A DNA stretch of 64,000 bases from Theobroma cacao (GCF_000208745.1 NC_030850.1:1296393-1360392); one strand, 5' to 3'. Shown: positions 12,288 to 26,400, counted from the stretch's first letter. A program made the numbers and translations. Notes: generated by a model from the sequence alone, not told the origin.

Positions 12288-13253
12288 TCACTAGCAATTA
12301 GTCTAATTTTCCATTAAAACTACTTGCATGACTTACTGCTTCACTCTGGGTAGTAGTGTTCACTTATCTTTAGCAGCAGAGTTGGGTTGAGATTTCACTG
12401 CTTTAAATGAAATGTCACTTCTTCAATCCCCAAGAGATCTACATTGTGTACAAATCAAGAATCCGACTGTTAATGCTCCCCTTCCCCCCCAGAAAAAAAT
12501 TTTAGCATGAAAACTGTTAGCAGCAGTTTCTTTTGACGTTATGGATACGTTGGTCAGTCATTTTATCCCAATGGATTTTGAAAACACTGGTAATTGTTAT
12601 TTATTGCAGCGCACACCAGAAGAACAGATCAGAATTGAAACTGAAGGGGTCTTCTTTAGCCCTTGTAGCTTTATAGCCTTTGCTCCTATTGATATCTTTC
12701 TCGGTGAAAACACACAGACCAAGTCTATTTCAGTATATAAAATTCCGAACAAATGGGTCCTGGCTTGCTAACTTTCGGCGTGTAAGAGAAAAAAACAAGG
12801 CCACACTTGCAAAACTTCTTTTTCCAAAGTCATCTTTTATTCTCAAAATACACACGTGGTAATATCTTTATCAAGTATAATTCATTTTATAAGTAAATTT
12901 TATATGTACATATATTTTATAATAATTTTAATTTTTTTCATCTAATACTACGTGACTTTTTTTAAAAAAAATTATAAAATATCATGTCAGAATAGTTAAA
13001 ACCGTAAAAATTAGAGATAAAATTTACTTTTTATTTTTATTTAGCTTTTAATCATTGTCAGTATTCATCCATACAATAAGATCTATATTTTTTAGATTTT
13101 GATATATAATTATTTATGAAATTGATTCGTTAACGTTTCATAATCGATCCAAACTATATTCATAGTAATGAGTAATTTTTTTACATATAGTTTGTAAATC
13201 TAAATAAATTGAGAAGGGGAAAATAACATTATAAAAGTAGAATCATCAACTGC
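12288..13253. other. Convergent spacer between two AAA-ATPase genes
   Basis: The first half is the likely 3' UTR of the plus gene; the second half (12870-13250) is AT-rich. Short plus frames at 12541-12862 have no support. Confidence 0.5.
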
Positions 13254-14930
13254 TCAAGCAGTATTCTTGCATGGTGTGGTTTCTAATTTCTTGAGAGACT
13301 TGCACTCAATTTTCTCCTGTTCTCTGGATTCTTGAATCTCATTTCCTTTTGAGGCTTCTTGCTCAAGTTCATCGTCTTCAATTTTCTTCTGCTTGAGGAA
13401 AGTAAAGAATGCTTCGAGTGCAGTATCAGCATCCTCATTCTTCATTAGCTCTTCAGCAACTTGTGCAGGAGTCACCTTGGTTGCCTCCAGCAGCTCATCG
13501 ATATCCCTGAATAGCCGGTGCTCGCCTTTGGTTCCTAAGTAGTTTGAGGCCAAAATCCTGAAAGCCTGAGTGGTGCAGTAGGACATGTTAATGTGCATGT
13601 CCATTCTTCCAGGGCGCCACAAAGCTGGGTCGAGCCTCTGCTTGTGGTTGGTGGTCAGCACGATGATCCTCTCGTCTCCACAACTTGACCACAAGCCGTC
13701 TATGAAGTTCAATAGTCCAGACAGCGTCAACTGTACAGATTCAGGTTTATCAGATGCATTAACATGAAATCAACAGGAAAAAAGACGCATTCAATTAGTA
13801 AAATTTTTTATTTTAGCACGAACCTGCTTTTCCTGACCACTACGCCTATGTGCACTGGCATTAGCCCCTGGACGATCAGGCAGACTGGCATCACAATCAA
13901 TATCTTCAATCACAAGGATTGATTTATTTGCAATAGCCAGCAACAGTTTTCTCAGTTCTGAATCAGATTTTATAGTTTCAAGCTGCAAATCATAGATATC
14001 AAACTTCAGGTAATTAGCCATGGCTGCAATTAAGCTTGATTTGCCAGTGCCTGGAGGTCCATACAACAAGTATCCCCGCTTCCATGATTTCCCGACTCTC
14101 TTGTAGAATTCCTTCCTCCTAAGAAACCTATTCAGATCTTCCCTAATCATGTTTTTCAGCTCTGTGTCAAGGGCTAAAGTGTCAAAGGTAGCAGGGTGTT
14201 CAAGTTTGATGGATTCCCACAATTTGCAATAGTAGTAGCGATTAGTTCCTAAGGTATATATCTTTAAAACCCTTGATTCACTTTCAATCATCTCAGCACT
14301 TTTTAACGCAAAAGGCAAGTAAGAATTCAAGACAATGTCCCTCTATTTCTTCTTGAAACGTAACTCGAAATATCTTTTTTCAACTGCTTGGGAATCATTA
14401 CGATTACCTTTCATTTCGACTTCATGACAAACATGCCTCCATTTAAGCTCAACGCCTTGGAAGGAATCTGTGATACTCTGCCCCTTGACAAGATTGAACG
14501 TCAACGCCTTGTCCTTTGAACGTTTGCTCACTTTGAGTCTTTTGCTTTCAGGGCTAATCTTGGTGCTCAAGTAAGCTTCTGAAGCATTGAAAACTTGGTT
14601 GGGTTCGATCCCATCGGTTTGTTCAATAACCACAGTTTGTTTACCAGTGCAAAACCTGAACAAGGAACTCAAAGCAGAGACGATTTGCCTCCGGAGAGGG
14701 TCAGGTATGAGATCATTGAATATTGACCGGAAGAGCATCAGTGAAGTACTAATTGAGGCGTAGGTAGTGAAAGCTGATGCTGCAGATGGAAACATGGTTG
14801 AAAGAGATTTTGGGAATTTGTTCATTATAGATTCAGAAGAGAGGTTATTGGACTTGGAGGAGCGCATGGTGGAAATGTTTTTCCCTAGAGTTTCTGAAAC
14901 GTAGATCGGTGCCTTTATCATGACCGGCAC
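13254..14930 (-). pseudogene. BCS1-like AAA-ATPase with one in-frame TAG (pseudogene or sequencing error)
   Basis: Exon 1 is 13824-14930 and exon 2 is 13254-13730, with a 93-bp intron at the family position. The frame is continuous except for TAG at 14343-14345. There the protein reads RFKKK, stop, RDIVLNSYLP, where paralogues have the histidine of KKHK. No indel is needed, and everything downstream is conserved: GPPGTGKS Walker A, ILVIEDIDC Walker B and RPGRMD. Local oddities are LTTNHK where the intact copies have FTTNHK, and ALWRPGR for ALLRPGR. Codon 1 at 14930 gives about 45 residues more than the plus-strand copy. Met-46 (14795) or Met-36 matches the paralogue start better. As sequenced, the product would be a 195-residue N-terminal piece without the ATPase core. 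The single lesion suggests recent death, polymorphism or an error. Confidence 0.85.
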
Positions 14931-15001
14931 ATAGGGATATTTTGGTATTTGAAATAAGGATTATCAGATTATGTTAATCCAGATGACAGCTTTACTTCTC
15001 T

Positions 15002-15012
15002 GTATATATAAC
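15002..15012 (-). promoter_or_regulatory. Possible TATA box for the 13254-14930 gene
   Basis: The minus strand reads TTATATATA about 75 bp upstream of the first ATG of the frame (14930). Spacing fits a plant TATA box. This rests on sequence pattern only. Confidence 0.35.
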
Positions 15013-16188
15013 AGTCTGATATCCATTCAAATCTAATACAAGTTTAAAATTTAATTCAATCTCGATTAGTTAATAGCCTTCATACACATATTACCTTGGA
15101 ATGATGATTTTATGCGTCAAATATTCTCCCAAAATTTCGTGATCTGATCATTTTGAATGCATGTCAGACATTGCCAATGAGATTCACCATCCATAGACCC
15201 AACAATTCAAAAGGGTAAACATTTATATGATAAACTGTACTCTTAGTTTAATACACCCTAGAATGATTAATTGATTATATAACATCCATTATCCCCAAAA
15301 GGAAAAGGATTATGTAACATCAATGCAGGAAAAATTAATATGGAACAAGAAGAAATAGCCAAACCAGCCTCTTAAAAAAGAGAAAGCCAACCATATCAAA
15401 CACAAGAGAGGTAATCAAATTAACTAGAAACTTCATACGAGCGGCTTAGTATTTTTTATCTTTAAATGAATCAAAAACTTGTATTAAGAAAACAATAATA
15501 ATAGAGTGGTTAGTGAATGACAAGTGAAGGTATCCACAGCGGATAGAACAAAGAGAAGGCAACTAAGATTTTTTTAAAAAAAAAAGAAAGAAAAAATCAA
15601 CCATTTCAATAAGTTCTGATTATACTCTGCCTCCATTGCCATGGCAAAGCTGCATAACTTGCCTCAAGATTATATTCCACAGATAAGAAGCCTGCTTTTT
15701 GCAATCATCTCTGAATCTTTCCAAGCTCTGACTCTTACCTCCAAATGAGTGGTTGTAACTAGGATATTGATTCTTCCTAAAGTTCTTGCCGTCCCAGTAA
15801 TTTGTGAGTTGCTATAAGATGATGGTCATCTATGCCCTGCTCTAATAATAACAAATCAAGATTGCCTGGTGGCTTTTATCTATTAATGGTGGTCAAGATC
15901 CACATTTAAATCCCTCTCCCAATCTAATTTTGTCCAAATGGATTGAAAAAATCAATATTGAAAATCAAAGACAAAAAGAAAACAGTTTTATTCTTGAGGA
16001 TGCTGAATAAAAGCATCAATTAAAAGGTATGAACTAATTTAACTTGTGAATCTTTTAATACTTGTAACAAAGGCTTGAGATTGGAATTTTACTTTAACAA
16101 AGAAATGAGATGGGGGATAAACATTGAGTGGAAAGAAAAGAAGCACCACCCATCTCAAATAGTAGCATGGTATTTACTACTCCCTTTA
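15013..16188. other. Intergenic spacer
   Basis: Mostly non-coding AT-rich sequence between two minus-strand AAA genes. It holds the upstream region of one and the 3' UTR of the other. No repeat or ORF with support. Confidence 0.5.
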
Positions 16189-18537
16189 TTATATAATAGG
16201 CTTCTCTTTTATGGTTTCCTTTTCATCATCATCTTCCTTTTGTTCCCCTCTTTCAGCTTCTGTGCTTTGCGCTTCTTTATTTGTTAGTGATTCTGCTTGA
16301 CTCTTAATGGCCTTTGCTTCCTCATTTTCTATCTTTTTCACCTTGAGGAATCCAATGAGATCTCGGAGCACAGTTTCAAGATCGTCACTCCGAAGCAGCT
16401 GCTCTGCCACTTCAGCTGGGGTCACTTCCGTTGTCCTAATTGCCTCCTCGATCTCTCCAAACAATGCATGGTCTTTAATTCCAAGGTAATTTGATGCAAG
16501 AATTCTGAATGCAGATGGGGTGCAATAGGACATATGAATGTGCACATCCATGCGCCCTGGACGCAGCAGTGCTGGGTCCAATTTATCTTTGTGGTTGGTA
16601 GTGAACACAATAATTCTCTCATCTCCACAGCTTGACCACAACCCATCAATGAAATTGAGCAATCCTGACAGCGTTACCTGTTTCAGTAGAAAAAATCATA
16701 TGGTGGAAACACGTTTCATATCAACAGAAATAATCTGGAAGCTGATTTGATGAACTGAAACTTGCTTTATCTGCACCCTTTCATCAAAATCTATATAATT
16801 GACAACCACTTTCAATGATGTTGCTATAAACATGGACAAGTTGAACCCGTGGTGACAATCTGTTTCATGTGAAGTGTTTCGTCGTCTTTACCAAATGACA
16901 AATACCAACAACCTAAGTAGGGAGGCATGGCCTTTCAAGGAATCTAACTTCCAAAACAAAGAAACGCCAGAAATGAGGATGTGGCTTCTAGGCGACCCAT
17001 CAGAACGTTCCTAGCAAAGTACTTTTCAAAACTTAAAGCATGTGCATAACTGGTGATTTGCCAGTTCGATTAATGCCTTAGAAAATTGTTTCGCGTGCAT
17101 TGAAAACTTCCTTCTGGTCTTTAACGGGCTGCTCCTTTTCTCGTACCATGTTTTACTAATTTATACTAGTACTATTTTGGCTCCTAATGTTTAGCTATAT
17201 TTTACTGTTTTATAATCTAATTATGGAAGTATTAGAGGGTAGCATTGTGGAACAGATAATATATAAAACTCAGCTATAAACTTCCATCAATTCAAACCCA
17301 CTGCCCTGATTAATATATGAAACAGAGCATTGTCACTTGTCTGACAGGATAAGAAGTATGTGGAACTAAATTGAATCAATGCCAATGGAAAACTATTCTT
17401 CAAATTTCTGGTTGTTCTGGACTAGCAGTAGAACAACCAACCAACAATTAGATTAAAATTAAAAACTAGAAACAGAAAACATATGATAAAAAAGGGGGAA
17501 ATCGGAGAACTAACCTGTTTCTGAGGAGGATAATCCTGAAAGCGTGAAGCACGAGCCTCGGCCATCCGATCTTGTAAGTCAATGGTGCAATCTATGTCCT
17601 CTACCACCAATATGGACCGATTCGCAGTAGCCACGAGCAATTTCCTGAGTTCCGAGTTGCACCGTATATCGGTCAATTCCAAGTCATAAACATCAAAATT
17701 CAAGTAATTAGCCATTGCAGCAATCAGGCTCGATTTGCCCGTCCCTGGTGGGCCGTACAACAAGTACCCTCTCTTCCAAGCTTTCCCTACTTTCCTGTAA
17801 TGATCTTTCCTCTTCAGGAACCTCTGAAGATCTCGCAAGATTGTGTCCTTGAGCTTTGTATCCAAAGCCAACGTTTCGAAAGTTGCAGGGTGATCAAGAT
17901 TCACTGATCTCCAAGAATCCGCCAAGTTGCCATACATGCTTTCAGAGTCAACGGTGAAGAGTTTTATCGTCTTCCGTTCTTGTTTCAGGGACTTCGCTTC
18001 CTTCACAATGTGGGGCAAGTAAGAGTTGAGCACCATTTCTTTGTGTTTTTGGGAGAAGCTGAGCTCGAAAGAACGCACTTCTGATCTTAATGTGGAGTTG
18101 ATATCTCGAGGGTTGTGAAAATGTCTCGTTGATTCTACTTGTTTGCAGACCAAAACCCAGTTGAATCTGATACCATTGTAGATGTCAACCACTTCTTCAT
18201 TACGTTCCATGGTGACAATGAACTCCTTTTCTTTCTCAGGCTTGCTCACTTTGAATCTTTGTGAAGACGGGGATATTTTGCTGCCTAAGTAGACCTCTGC
18301 AGCCTCGTAGACTTGGTTGTAAACAAGGCCATTGAATTCGTCGACGACCATGGTGACAGTTGACGAGAAACGGTTGCAGATCTTTCGGATGCCGAAGAAG
18401 ACATAATCTTTGATATCATATGGCAAGAATTCTTGTGCTATTGACCGAACCAACATCACCGTGGCAGCAAAAGATGCAGCAGCAGATACAATTGTCCTGG
18501 CGTTGGCAAGTTTGGATTCACCAGAAGAGCTCTCCAT
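16189..18537 (-). CDS. BCS1-like AAA-ATPase (AATP1/HSR4 type), intact, 2 exons
   Basis: Exon 1 is 17515-18537 (341 codons) and exon 2 is 16189-16677, giving 503 aa around an 837-bp intron with proper GT..AG ends. A hydrophobic alanine-rich N-terminus (about 18-45, SAAASFAATVMLVRSIAQEF) suggests a membrane anchor. The BCS1-type N-domain follows. Walker A GPPGTGKS is at 262-269, Walker B ILVVEDIDC near 309-317, then FTTNHK and RPGRMD. The last 50 residues are acidic and lysine-rich (EERGEQKEDDDEKE-like), unlike the basic tail of the plus-strand paralogue. The start at 18537 (MESSSGESK) is the first ATG and fits the family. All catalytic motifs are intact, so it should be an active ATPase. Subcellular site and client are inferred only from the family. 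Confidence 0.94.
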
Positions 18538-20240
18538 GTTTCCTGCAGTTAAATTTCAGGCTTTTGGGGTCTCAAAGAAAGCCTTTTTGGGAATTTTCTT
18601 GCGTTCGATCTTTGAATTGAGTGTACGTATTTTATGGTTTGGGGAATGAATTTGTCTGGAAGGAAAAAAGGAATTGGAATAGGGGATGGTAGAGAAGAAT
18701 TGGAAGGAGTGTTGAATTCAGCACAAGGTTACGTATTTAAGGAACCATCACTGGTTCTTTCCTGGATTGAGACAGTCCAACGATTTCGGGCCTTGAAATT
18801 TACATCGATTGGATTCACATGGAATTGACCAAAGGGACAGACCCTCACGTTTTCACTTTACAGTAATGTTAATGCCATATACAGTTGACTTACAACCCAT
18901 CGTTACAATGAAATCTCTCTTTTTTTCATAAAAATAATGAAATCAATGTTTAATATTATTAAACATAATATTTGAAAAAAAATTTAAATTATTTAAAATT
19001 TTTAAATAAATTTTTATTTTTATTATATTGAATTAAATTTTTATATATTTTATTTTAAATTAAATAAAATTTTATAATTAACTATTATCTTATTATTATT
19101 AATAAAAAATTTATTTGTTATTTCATACTAACGTCGTATTAATGTAATATTAATATATAATAAAATTTATTATAAGATCATATCGTGATATTAGGCCTTA
19201 TGTATTAACATGCTAAGTTAGTGTTAATTGAGTATAATAGAAATAACAATAATTTATTAACATTTGTATGAATAATTAAGAGTGTTTACTATATAATTTT
19301 TTTTAAAAAAAAATTAAGTTTGAGAATCTAATTTAAGATTAAATTAAAAATATTGACAAATGAAAGGAAATAATTTCGCCACGTGCAACAAAGCACACCG
19401 AAAATCTAAGTGGATTTGGCCCAACCGCCCTACTCCAAACTTGGTCTCCATGGAAAACAAAATAAAACAAAACCCAGTCAGTCGATCTTGGTCTTCCTAG
19501 GTAACGTTCATCTTACGTTGTTGTTGTTTTTTTTTTTTTCCTCTTCTTTCAAGGAATTAGTTAGAAAAAGGAACGAGCTAAGACCAAGGGCTTGACTAAG
19601 TTACTCTGTTTCCATTAAAAAATTAAGTACTAATAAGAGAGATTTGTTTAAGATTCTCTTATTGACCTTTATCCTGACGATATCAGGGACATATATTTAG
19701 ACAAAAAAAATTATATCCTAAACCTTAAAAATTTTAATAATTTTTGTGGTGGACTTGCTAGTCAAGCTTAACGTATATTTAAAGAAAACTCTGTTATCCT
19801 TGACAATTCGATATTCCAACGAGAAGACTGACCATTGAAAACAATAATTAGAGACTTTAATGTATGGAGTTCCTCGATAGTCTAAAATAGAATAAGTCAA
19901 CTGGCAGGAAAGCTGACTGTTTACCTGATTCTGAATCGAGAAGGAATGTGTACTGGTGGGCCTGGCTCGCTGGTTGGTAATCACAGGCTGTGGCAAAGTG
20001 CCTGTTTTGGGCTCTGCCCGCTGAAAGATTTTGGCAAGCCACCTTCTATGTCTTCAGCTGCCATTGCAGGCCTAGTTCTGAACGGTCTCAGCCCAAACTG
20101 GCCATTGATTATGGGGCTAAAGGACAGCCACTGGCAGCTCGGTAGAGACAGATACTGTTCATCTTCTGAGCGTCGTGACTTTGGAAATTGTTCCACGATT
20201 TTCAACATCACCGGAGATATTAGAAACTAAAATTCAGTGG
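18538..20240. other. Upstream region of the 16189-18537 gene, then non-coding DNA
   Basis: 18538-18830 should contain the minus-gene leader and promoter. 18900-19350 is extremely AT-rich. Overlapping plus and minus frames near 19850-20230 mirror each other and match no family. Confidence 0.45.
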
Positions 20241-20800
20241 AAGGGAAATGTCTACTGATTCAAACCTGGGCTACTCCTGCAGCAAAACACATGGGGTTCT
20301 ATAAGAATGGGCCTCCTCCACCAAGCCACTTTACTCTGCGTTTGCAACATTGCATCTGTTACTACAATCATGATGGGAGACCACACCTGACACCACTCCA
20401 ACCTGTCTATGTAGCCGTCAATTGAGGTAAAGTTGTCTTACAGCTGACTGCTCTTGCTGATTCCGGATAAGCATTTTTCATTTAAAGAATACACGAGACC
20501 AATCTAGGCCACTCAGTTCGAAATCCTTGAGACCTTGAAACGTCTCTAATCCTTTCATTTCCAGGAAGCAAAACAATCATTCCACTAAGACCCTTATATA
20601 CACATCCTCATTCTTCCGATTATCAAACCCCTTTTCTTAACCAACAAATTATGTTTGAAAAGCTATGTGAAAACTAAATCCAGACAGGGTCAACATGCAC
20701 AAAAAGATTTCTGCAAACATTACTCTAACGCATGCACATATAGCGGCATGACACATTCTGTTGCAAGAAGCTTATTTTCTGAAAGAAAAATTGAATCAGC
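20241..20800 (+). repeat. Diverged direct repeat, copy 1 (partner 22620-23130)
   Basis: Shares collinear blocks with 22620-23130: the 'ctactgat' start, ATAAGAATGGGCCTCCTCCACCA versus ATAAGCATGGGCCTCCTCCACCA, 'agctgactgctcttgc', and 'aatatgtttgaaa'-like segments. The second copy lies just upstream of the P450 pseudogene, so this may be the 5' region of a lost tandem copy. Confidence 0.6.
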
Positions 20801-22619
20801 CAGCATTAATAGTAGATAAAATGTGAATGCAACCTCAATTCTTATCATTTATCAAGAATATTAAGTGATCATGATACCAGTAGTCTTCAGCACTGATACA
20901 TGCATGGAACAGTCTTAGCAGAACAGAAAGATTAGATGGTCAGTGTAAGCATAAACTAATTAAAGTCGACTGATCATAGAGGGAGAAACAAGAGAACGAG
21001 TAATTTATGGGACTCCGGTATTTCAATCATAACGTTGTTACTGTTATTTGTAAGACAAGAAAACGAGTACGGTATTTTTCCAGCCGCTCCTATATTGAAA
21101 CAACTATGGAGCTGAAAAAAAATTATGGGAGAAAAGAATTAGAGGTGAGTAAGTCAAAAGCAGTTGAGAACAACACCTCTGAGGGCTGTAAAGAGCAATG
21201 CTTGGCTGCTGTACGTCTTGCTTCCTTAAAGCATGACAAACGATTTAGTGCGACACACTTACTTAGAAGCCTACTAGGTGAAAAAAGTGCAAACAAGCCA
21301 AAAAAGCACCCCCTATGGTTGTCAAAAGAGAGCCCTGTAAGATGCAAGCAAGAATTGCTGCTTCCCCAGTTGGTCTTCCTATGCCTGCCAGATATGCCTC
21401 CAGCCCTTTTAGAAGCAGGTGACAGAAAGTGATGTAATGATACTCAAAAGTAGGATAACTTTGGCCAAGATGAATGTAATAGAGGCTCATATGCCTCTTG
21501 AAGGGTATTCTCCCCAAAGGAATTTTGTGGTCACTTCAAGAAGATCAGCAAGAGAAGAAGGGTGAAACGATGTTAACATGGAAGTAAGTTTTGACAGTAT
21601 ATTTTGGCAATAGAAGCTGGTATGCTTAAAGCCTGGAATACTTATAATACCATAATTTAGTACTAATGGTAGAATCAGGATTTACTTTAGAGAAGAATAG
21701 TACAGGGTCGAATACCCTTCTTTAGGAATTTCCTTTGTCAATATTAAATTCCTCTAAATCAAACTCATTTTCTTGTTTAGTTAATTAATAGAATAAATGT
21801 TTTTCCCTGATGCATTACAAGTTTGCAACATTTTTTTGCTTATCTTACACTGATCAGAGATTTTAAGTTTTTCCCCTGGTGAAAAGTACTTCAAGTAGCT
21901 ATTAAATTTGATTAACCAACATATATGGCCTGTTCAATGTTCTAAAGCCTTGACAATATTAGCTTAGTTGCACCTTTTGAGTTAAGCTGAATCAAAATGT
22001 GTCAGCTGATCACTTGATGCTGTAGAGATTTTGTCATCAATTATTATGACATAGAAAGAAGATTCATTGTGCCAGTAATAAACACATAGGTTAATAGTCT
22101 AGTGAAAGTTAACAGGAAGAAAGCAGAATCAAACCATTTGTTTTAGCAGGTTTTCTCAACAGGCTAAAGTTTCCATGCAGAGCAACCCCCTTCCCCTAAG
22201 AACAAAAGATTTGGAGAAGTTTGAATAACTTATGAGAACTGTGTCTGATAAGAACCATGAGACCATTGCAGTGGTGCTTCTATTAGGTTTTACTACATAC
22301 ATCTCAGTGTCAACTTGCCTTATTCAGGGGTTCATGAGTTTTAAATGACTGGATTTGAGTCATTAGAACATTATTTCATCATTAACAATGTTCAAAATTT
22401 TGATTATCATGATGTTTCTTTCTGAGTCTGCTCAGTCCCCACCATTCCGGTACAAATCATATTCAGTGATTCACTCCCACCATTAGCAAACAGATGATAT
22501 GTTCTCACCCTAGTGCCAATGAACAGCCTCATGATGCTGAAACATTGAGCATTTTGCAATTTGTGATAAAAGTATTACAATGTCATTCAATTGTATTACC
22601 AAATTTGAGTGACAGAAAT
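20801..22619. other. Intergenic; one unassigned 141-codon plus frame
   Basis: The frame at 21007-21432 has no recognised domain and competes with minus-strand frames at 21123-21517. No P450-like residues were found in any frame here, so if a tandem P450 once followed copy 1 of the repeat, its coding part is gone. Confidence 0.4.
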
Positions 22620-23130
22620 TTCTACTGATGAATCTGAGCTCCTCTGCAATAGAACACACGGGATTATATAAGCATGGGCCTCCTCCACCAGAGACTTTAA
22701 TCTGCAACATAGCATCTGCTACCATTATCATGACAGACAGCTAGCACACCACTGCAAGCTGCTCTCACTTCGGGTGAGCTCTCTTATAACTGACTGCTCT
22801 TGCAAATTGCATATTGACCCCAACCCCCTCCCCCCCTCTTTTTTTTTTCTTTCTTCAATCATGAGATTATCACACACTGCTCAGTTCAAAATCCTTAAAC
22901 CTTGAGACTAGTGGTCCTTCCACTTCCATAAAGCTCCACTGAGACCTAACCTTTGCCAACATCTTTACACTTCAAATCATCAATTTCCTCCTCCTTAGGT
23001 AACAGAATATGTTTGAAATTCCATTTGACTCAAGTCCCAACTGTTGGGTCACCATTCACAATATAATGGCGCAACATATACAATATGTGCACAGCACCAT
23101 AACACCTTCTGTGGGAGGAATCTTCACATC
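22620..23130 (+). repeat. Diverged direct repeat, copy 2 (partner 20241-20800)
   Basis: Second copy of the upstream segment, ending about 300 bp before the P450 start codon. It probably includes promoter sequence of the P450 gene before it decayed. Confidence 0.6.
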
Positions 23131-23433
23131 ACTACACTAAAGCATGCGTCCAGCTTGTCTGAATTGAATTTTAGTCCATATCATGATTACTATTGAAAAA
23201 TTGAAAAAGAGTATCTTAACAAACTATTTTATCAGTGGGAATGATATAAGCTCTACTGTGAGTCAATGAATGTGAATTTTGTGTAGTTTAAAGTCTAAGC
23301 ATACGATTCAGATGTCCCATTTCAAAGTAGACAGCTCAACAGAAAATTTTATTTTATGTACATACAGTGGAGCATCATCTGAACAATAAAATACAAGCTT
23401 TGCACTACATCTGTCTGATCAGCCAACCTGAAG

Positions 23434-26400
23434 ATGTCGAATCCATCAAAGGAAGACCTTGTCTTTCTTGCACAGAACCACTGTGATAGCATCATGATTG
23501 CAGTGCTTTCTATAGGAATAACAATTTTTCTACTTAAATCTTGGAGAAGAACCTCAACCGATAATGCTGACATCCCTGGCTGACTGGGATTACCTTTCCT
23601 AGGTGAAACCTTCTCTTTTCTTTCAGCCACTAACAGCACAAAAGGGTGTTATGATTTTGTTAGACTGCAACGAATATGGTTAGTGATTCTTTCTAGTTCT
23701 TCACCCTCTATTAGTACCATTATATCACATATGGTATCTATTATTCCTATACATATGGAATATAACACCCTATCTATTTCTTTTTTTGTCAATCATGATG
23801 TTTTGCTTTCTCAAGCTGGTTGCATGGATCTTAACTGCTCCACTTCTGAGACAACATACTGGAATTAAGGAAAAGAAAATTTATCGATGATGCTTCTATT
23901 GTCAGTGCACCACTAGACTGATTGAGTCTGCTCTATTAATTTAACTATTGAAACAAGATATGAATTGCACTTAAACTTCATCCTGTATGAACTAATTTAG
24001 TCTAGTTTAGCTCTTTTGACTTAAAAAATCACTTAAGCCGTACCAGATGAAGCAGAAAAGTTATTAAATGTGTATGTGTGTGTGTTTCTAGCATTCATCA
24101 AGTCAAAGTTTGACACCAAATTCTAGATCAAAGTTAAACACTGCTTAATCTTTTTTACAGTACTTTGTAAAAGATTTGAAGTTGTCATCATGTAGCAGTA
24201 AAAGTATATAGTTCATATAAAATTGAAATTTCTGGTGAAAGCAGGTACGGAAAGTGGTTCAAAACAAGAATATTTGGGCAGATCCATGTGTTTGTTCCAA
24301 GCACCGAGGGTGCAAAAATGATCTTTACAAGTGATTTTGTTTGATTCAACAAGGAATATGTGAAACCGATGGCAGATGCAGTGGGAAAGAAGAGCGTGCT
24401 ATATGCAAAACAGGAGAGCCACAAAAGAATTAGGCGTCTTCTCTCTGTTCCTTTCTCCATGGATTCTTTATCTACATTTGTAAAAAAAATTGACAAGATG
24501 CCGATTGAAAGGCTAAATAAACTAGAAGAGAGTGGGAAAAGCTTTTCAGTGCTTGACTTTGGCATGAAGGTAATAAGTGTGTTGAGTCAACAACAATGAA
24601 TCATGTCATAGATTATCAGTTTGGTACAACTAGAGAAATAATAGTGCTACCAACATGTGCTGCGTTCCTGAGCTATCTGAAAATGTGGTCTTGCAGATGA
24701 ACTTTGATGCAATGTGCAACATGTTGATGAGTGTTACAGATGATTCCTTGCTAAGACAGATTGAAAAGGACTGCATTGATGTTGACAGGTCCATGTTAGC
24801 GTTTCCTGTTCTGATTCCTGGCACCACATACTATAGAGGCATGAAGGTACAAATAAAGTACACAGGGTTTGCAATGGCTTCATCCTGAGACAGGCGTCCA
24901 GGCCAGACCTGAGAAAATGGCAAGAAATTATGGCATGTTGATGAAATGTAAAAGCTGGTTGAAAAATTGAACTGAGATAGCCTGTTTCATGTATCTTACT
25001 CTATTGATTTCATTCTTTCAACTCAAAGGTGTTTATGCTAACATAAATGGTCTATACAGGCACGTAAAAGACTCATGGAATCCTTTAGAGAGATGATTGC
25101 TAGAAGACGGAGTGGAATGGAGACCTCTGAGGACTTTCTACATTCCATATTGCAGAGAGATTCATGTGCACCAAATGAAGAGCTTGATGATTCAGAGATA
25201 ATAGATAACCTTATAACACTGTTAATTGCAGGGAAGACCACCACTGCATCTGCTATTATGTGGTGTGTCAAGTTCCTGGATGAAAACAGAGAAGTCCAAT
25301 ACAGGCTTAGGGTGAAACTTTAATCTCACTGTGCAAACTTGATTAGAACAGAACTTTTAATCCAGGGAGTATTTGGAGCAAAATAAGAAATCATTGACAT
25401 AAATAGGCAATGAAAGATTTCAACCATTAGTAACCTAATTTATAAATGGTTAGTTTAGGATAGGATAAGAGGATTATAAAGCCGAAATAAACCAAAAGAC
25501 TTCTTTTTCTTCTTTTAAAAGTTTTTCCTGCTTGCAGGAAGAACAACACGCAATAGCCAGAAATAAGCCAGAAGGAACCTCACTTACCCTTGAAGATCTT
25601 AAGAGTATGTCATATGGCTTAAAGGTGAGAAACAAACGAGCTGTGCCCTCAGCTCTCTTCTTTTACCACATGCGTGGAACTGCATCATCATATTACTGCT
25701 TGCATTCTCCAGGTTGTAAAAGAAACGCTGAGAATGGCAAATGTTGTGTTGTGGTTTCGCCGTGTTGCATTCCATGACTGCACAATTGACGGTAAGTCTC
25801 TTTTGTTGTTTATCTAAATTTAATACACATACTTCTGTATGTTAGCATCTCTCTATCAACACATTTGTCCATTGCAGGCTTTGAGATAAAGAAGGGTGGC
25901 TCGTAAACATTGATGCAATACACTATGACCCTAATTTGTACAAGGATCCTATGCAGTTCAGCCCTTCAAGATTTGATGTAATAAGCCCCACTAGCTGCAT
26001 TGATTTTGTTTCCCGTGCATAGAATTCCAGCAGTACCAACTATTAAGCATGAAATCCTGATTTACAGTGTACCTGTATTTCATGTTCCAGGAAACACAGA
26101 AGCCGTATAGTTTCATCCCATTTGGATCAGGACCCAGAACATGCTTGGGGATGAATATGGCAAAAGTGATAATGTTGGTTTTTTTACATCGATTGATAAC
26201 CGCATATAAGTGAGTTATTTGTCACTGTACTCAGTAATATATTTTCACGCCTCCTTTGGCTGGGAGCTTTCTGTCCCTTTTTAATCAGTTATTCTAAATA
26301 TTACATGATTAGATTCTAACCCTGAAATTATTGTGCAGCTGGACTGTTGACGATCTTGATCCTTCCCTAGAAAAGAAATCACATATTCCTCGACTAAGAA

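Noticed and set aside
21007..21432. 141-codon plus ORF considered as exon of a tandem P450
   Set aside because: No hinge, ExxR or haem motif in any frame; similarity to the downstream locus is limited to the non-coding flank.
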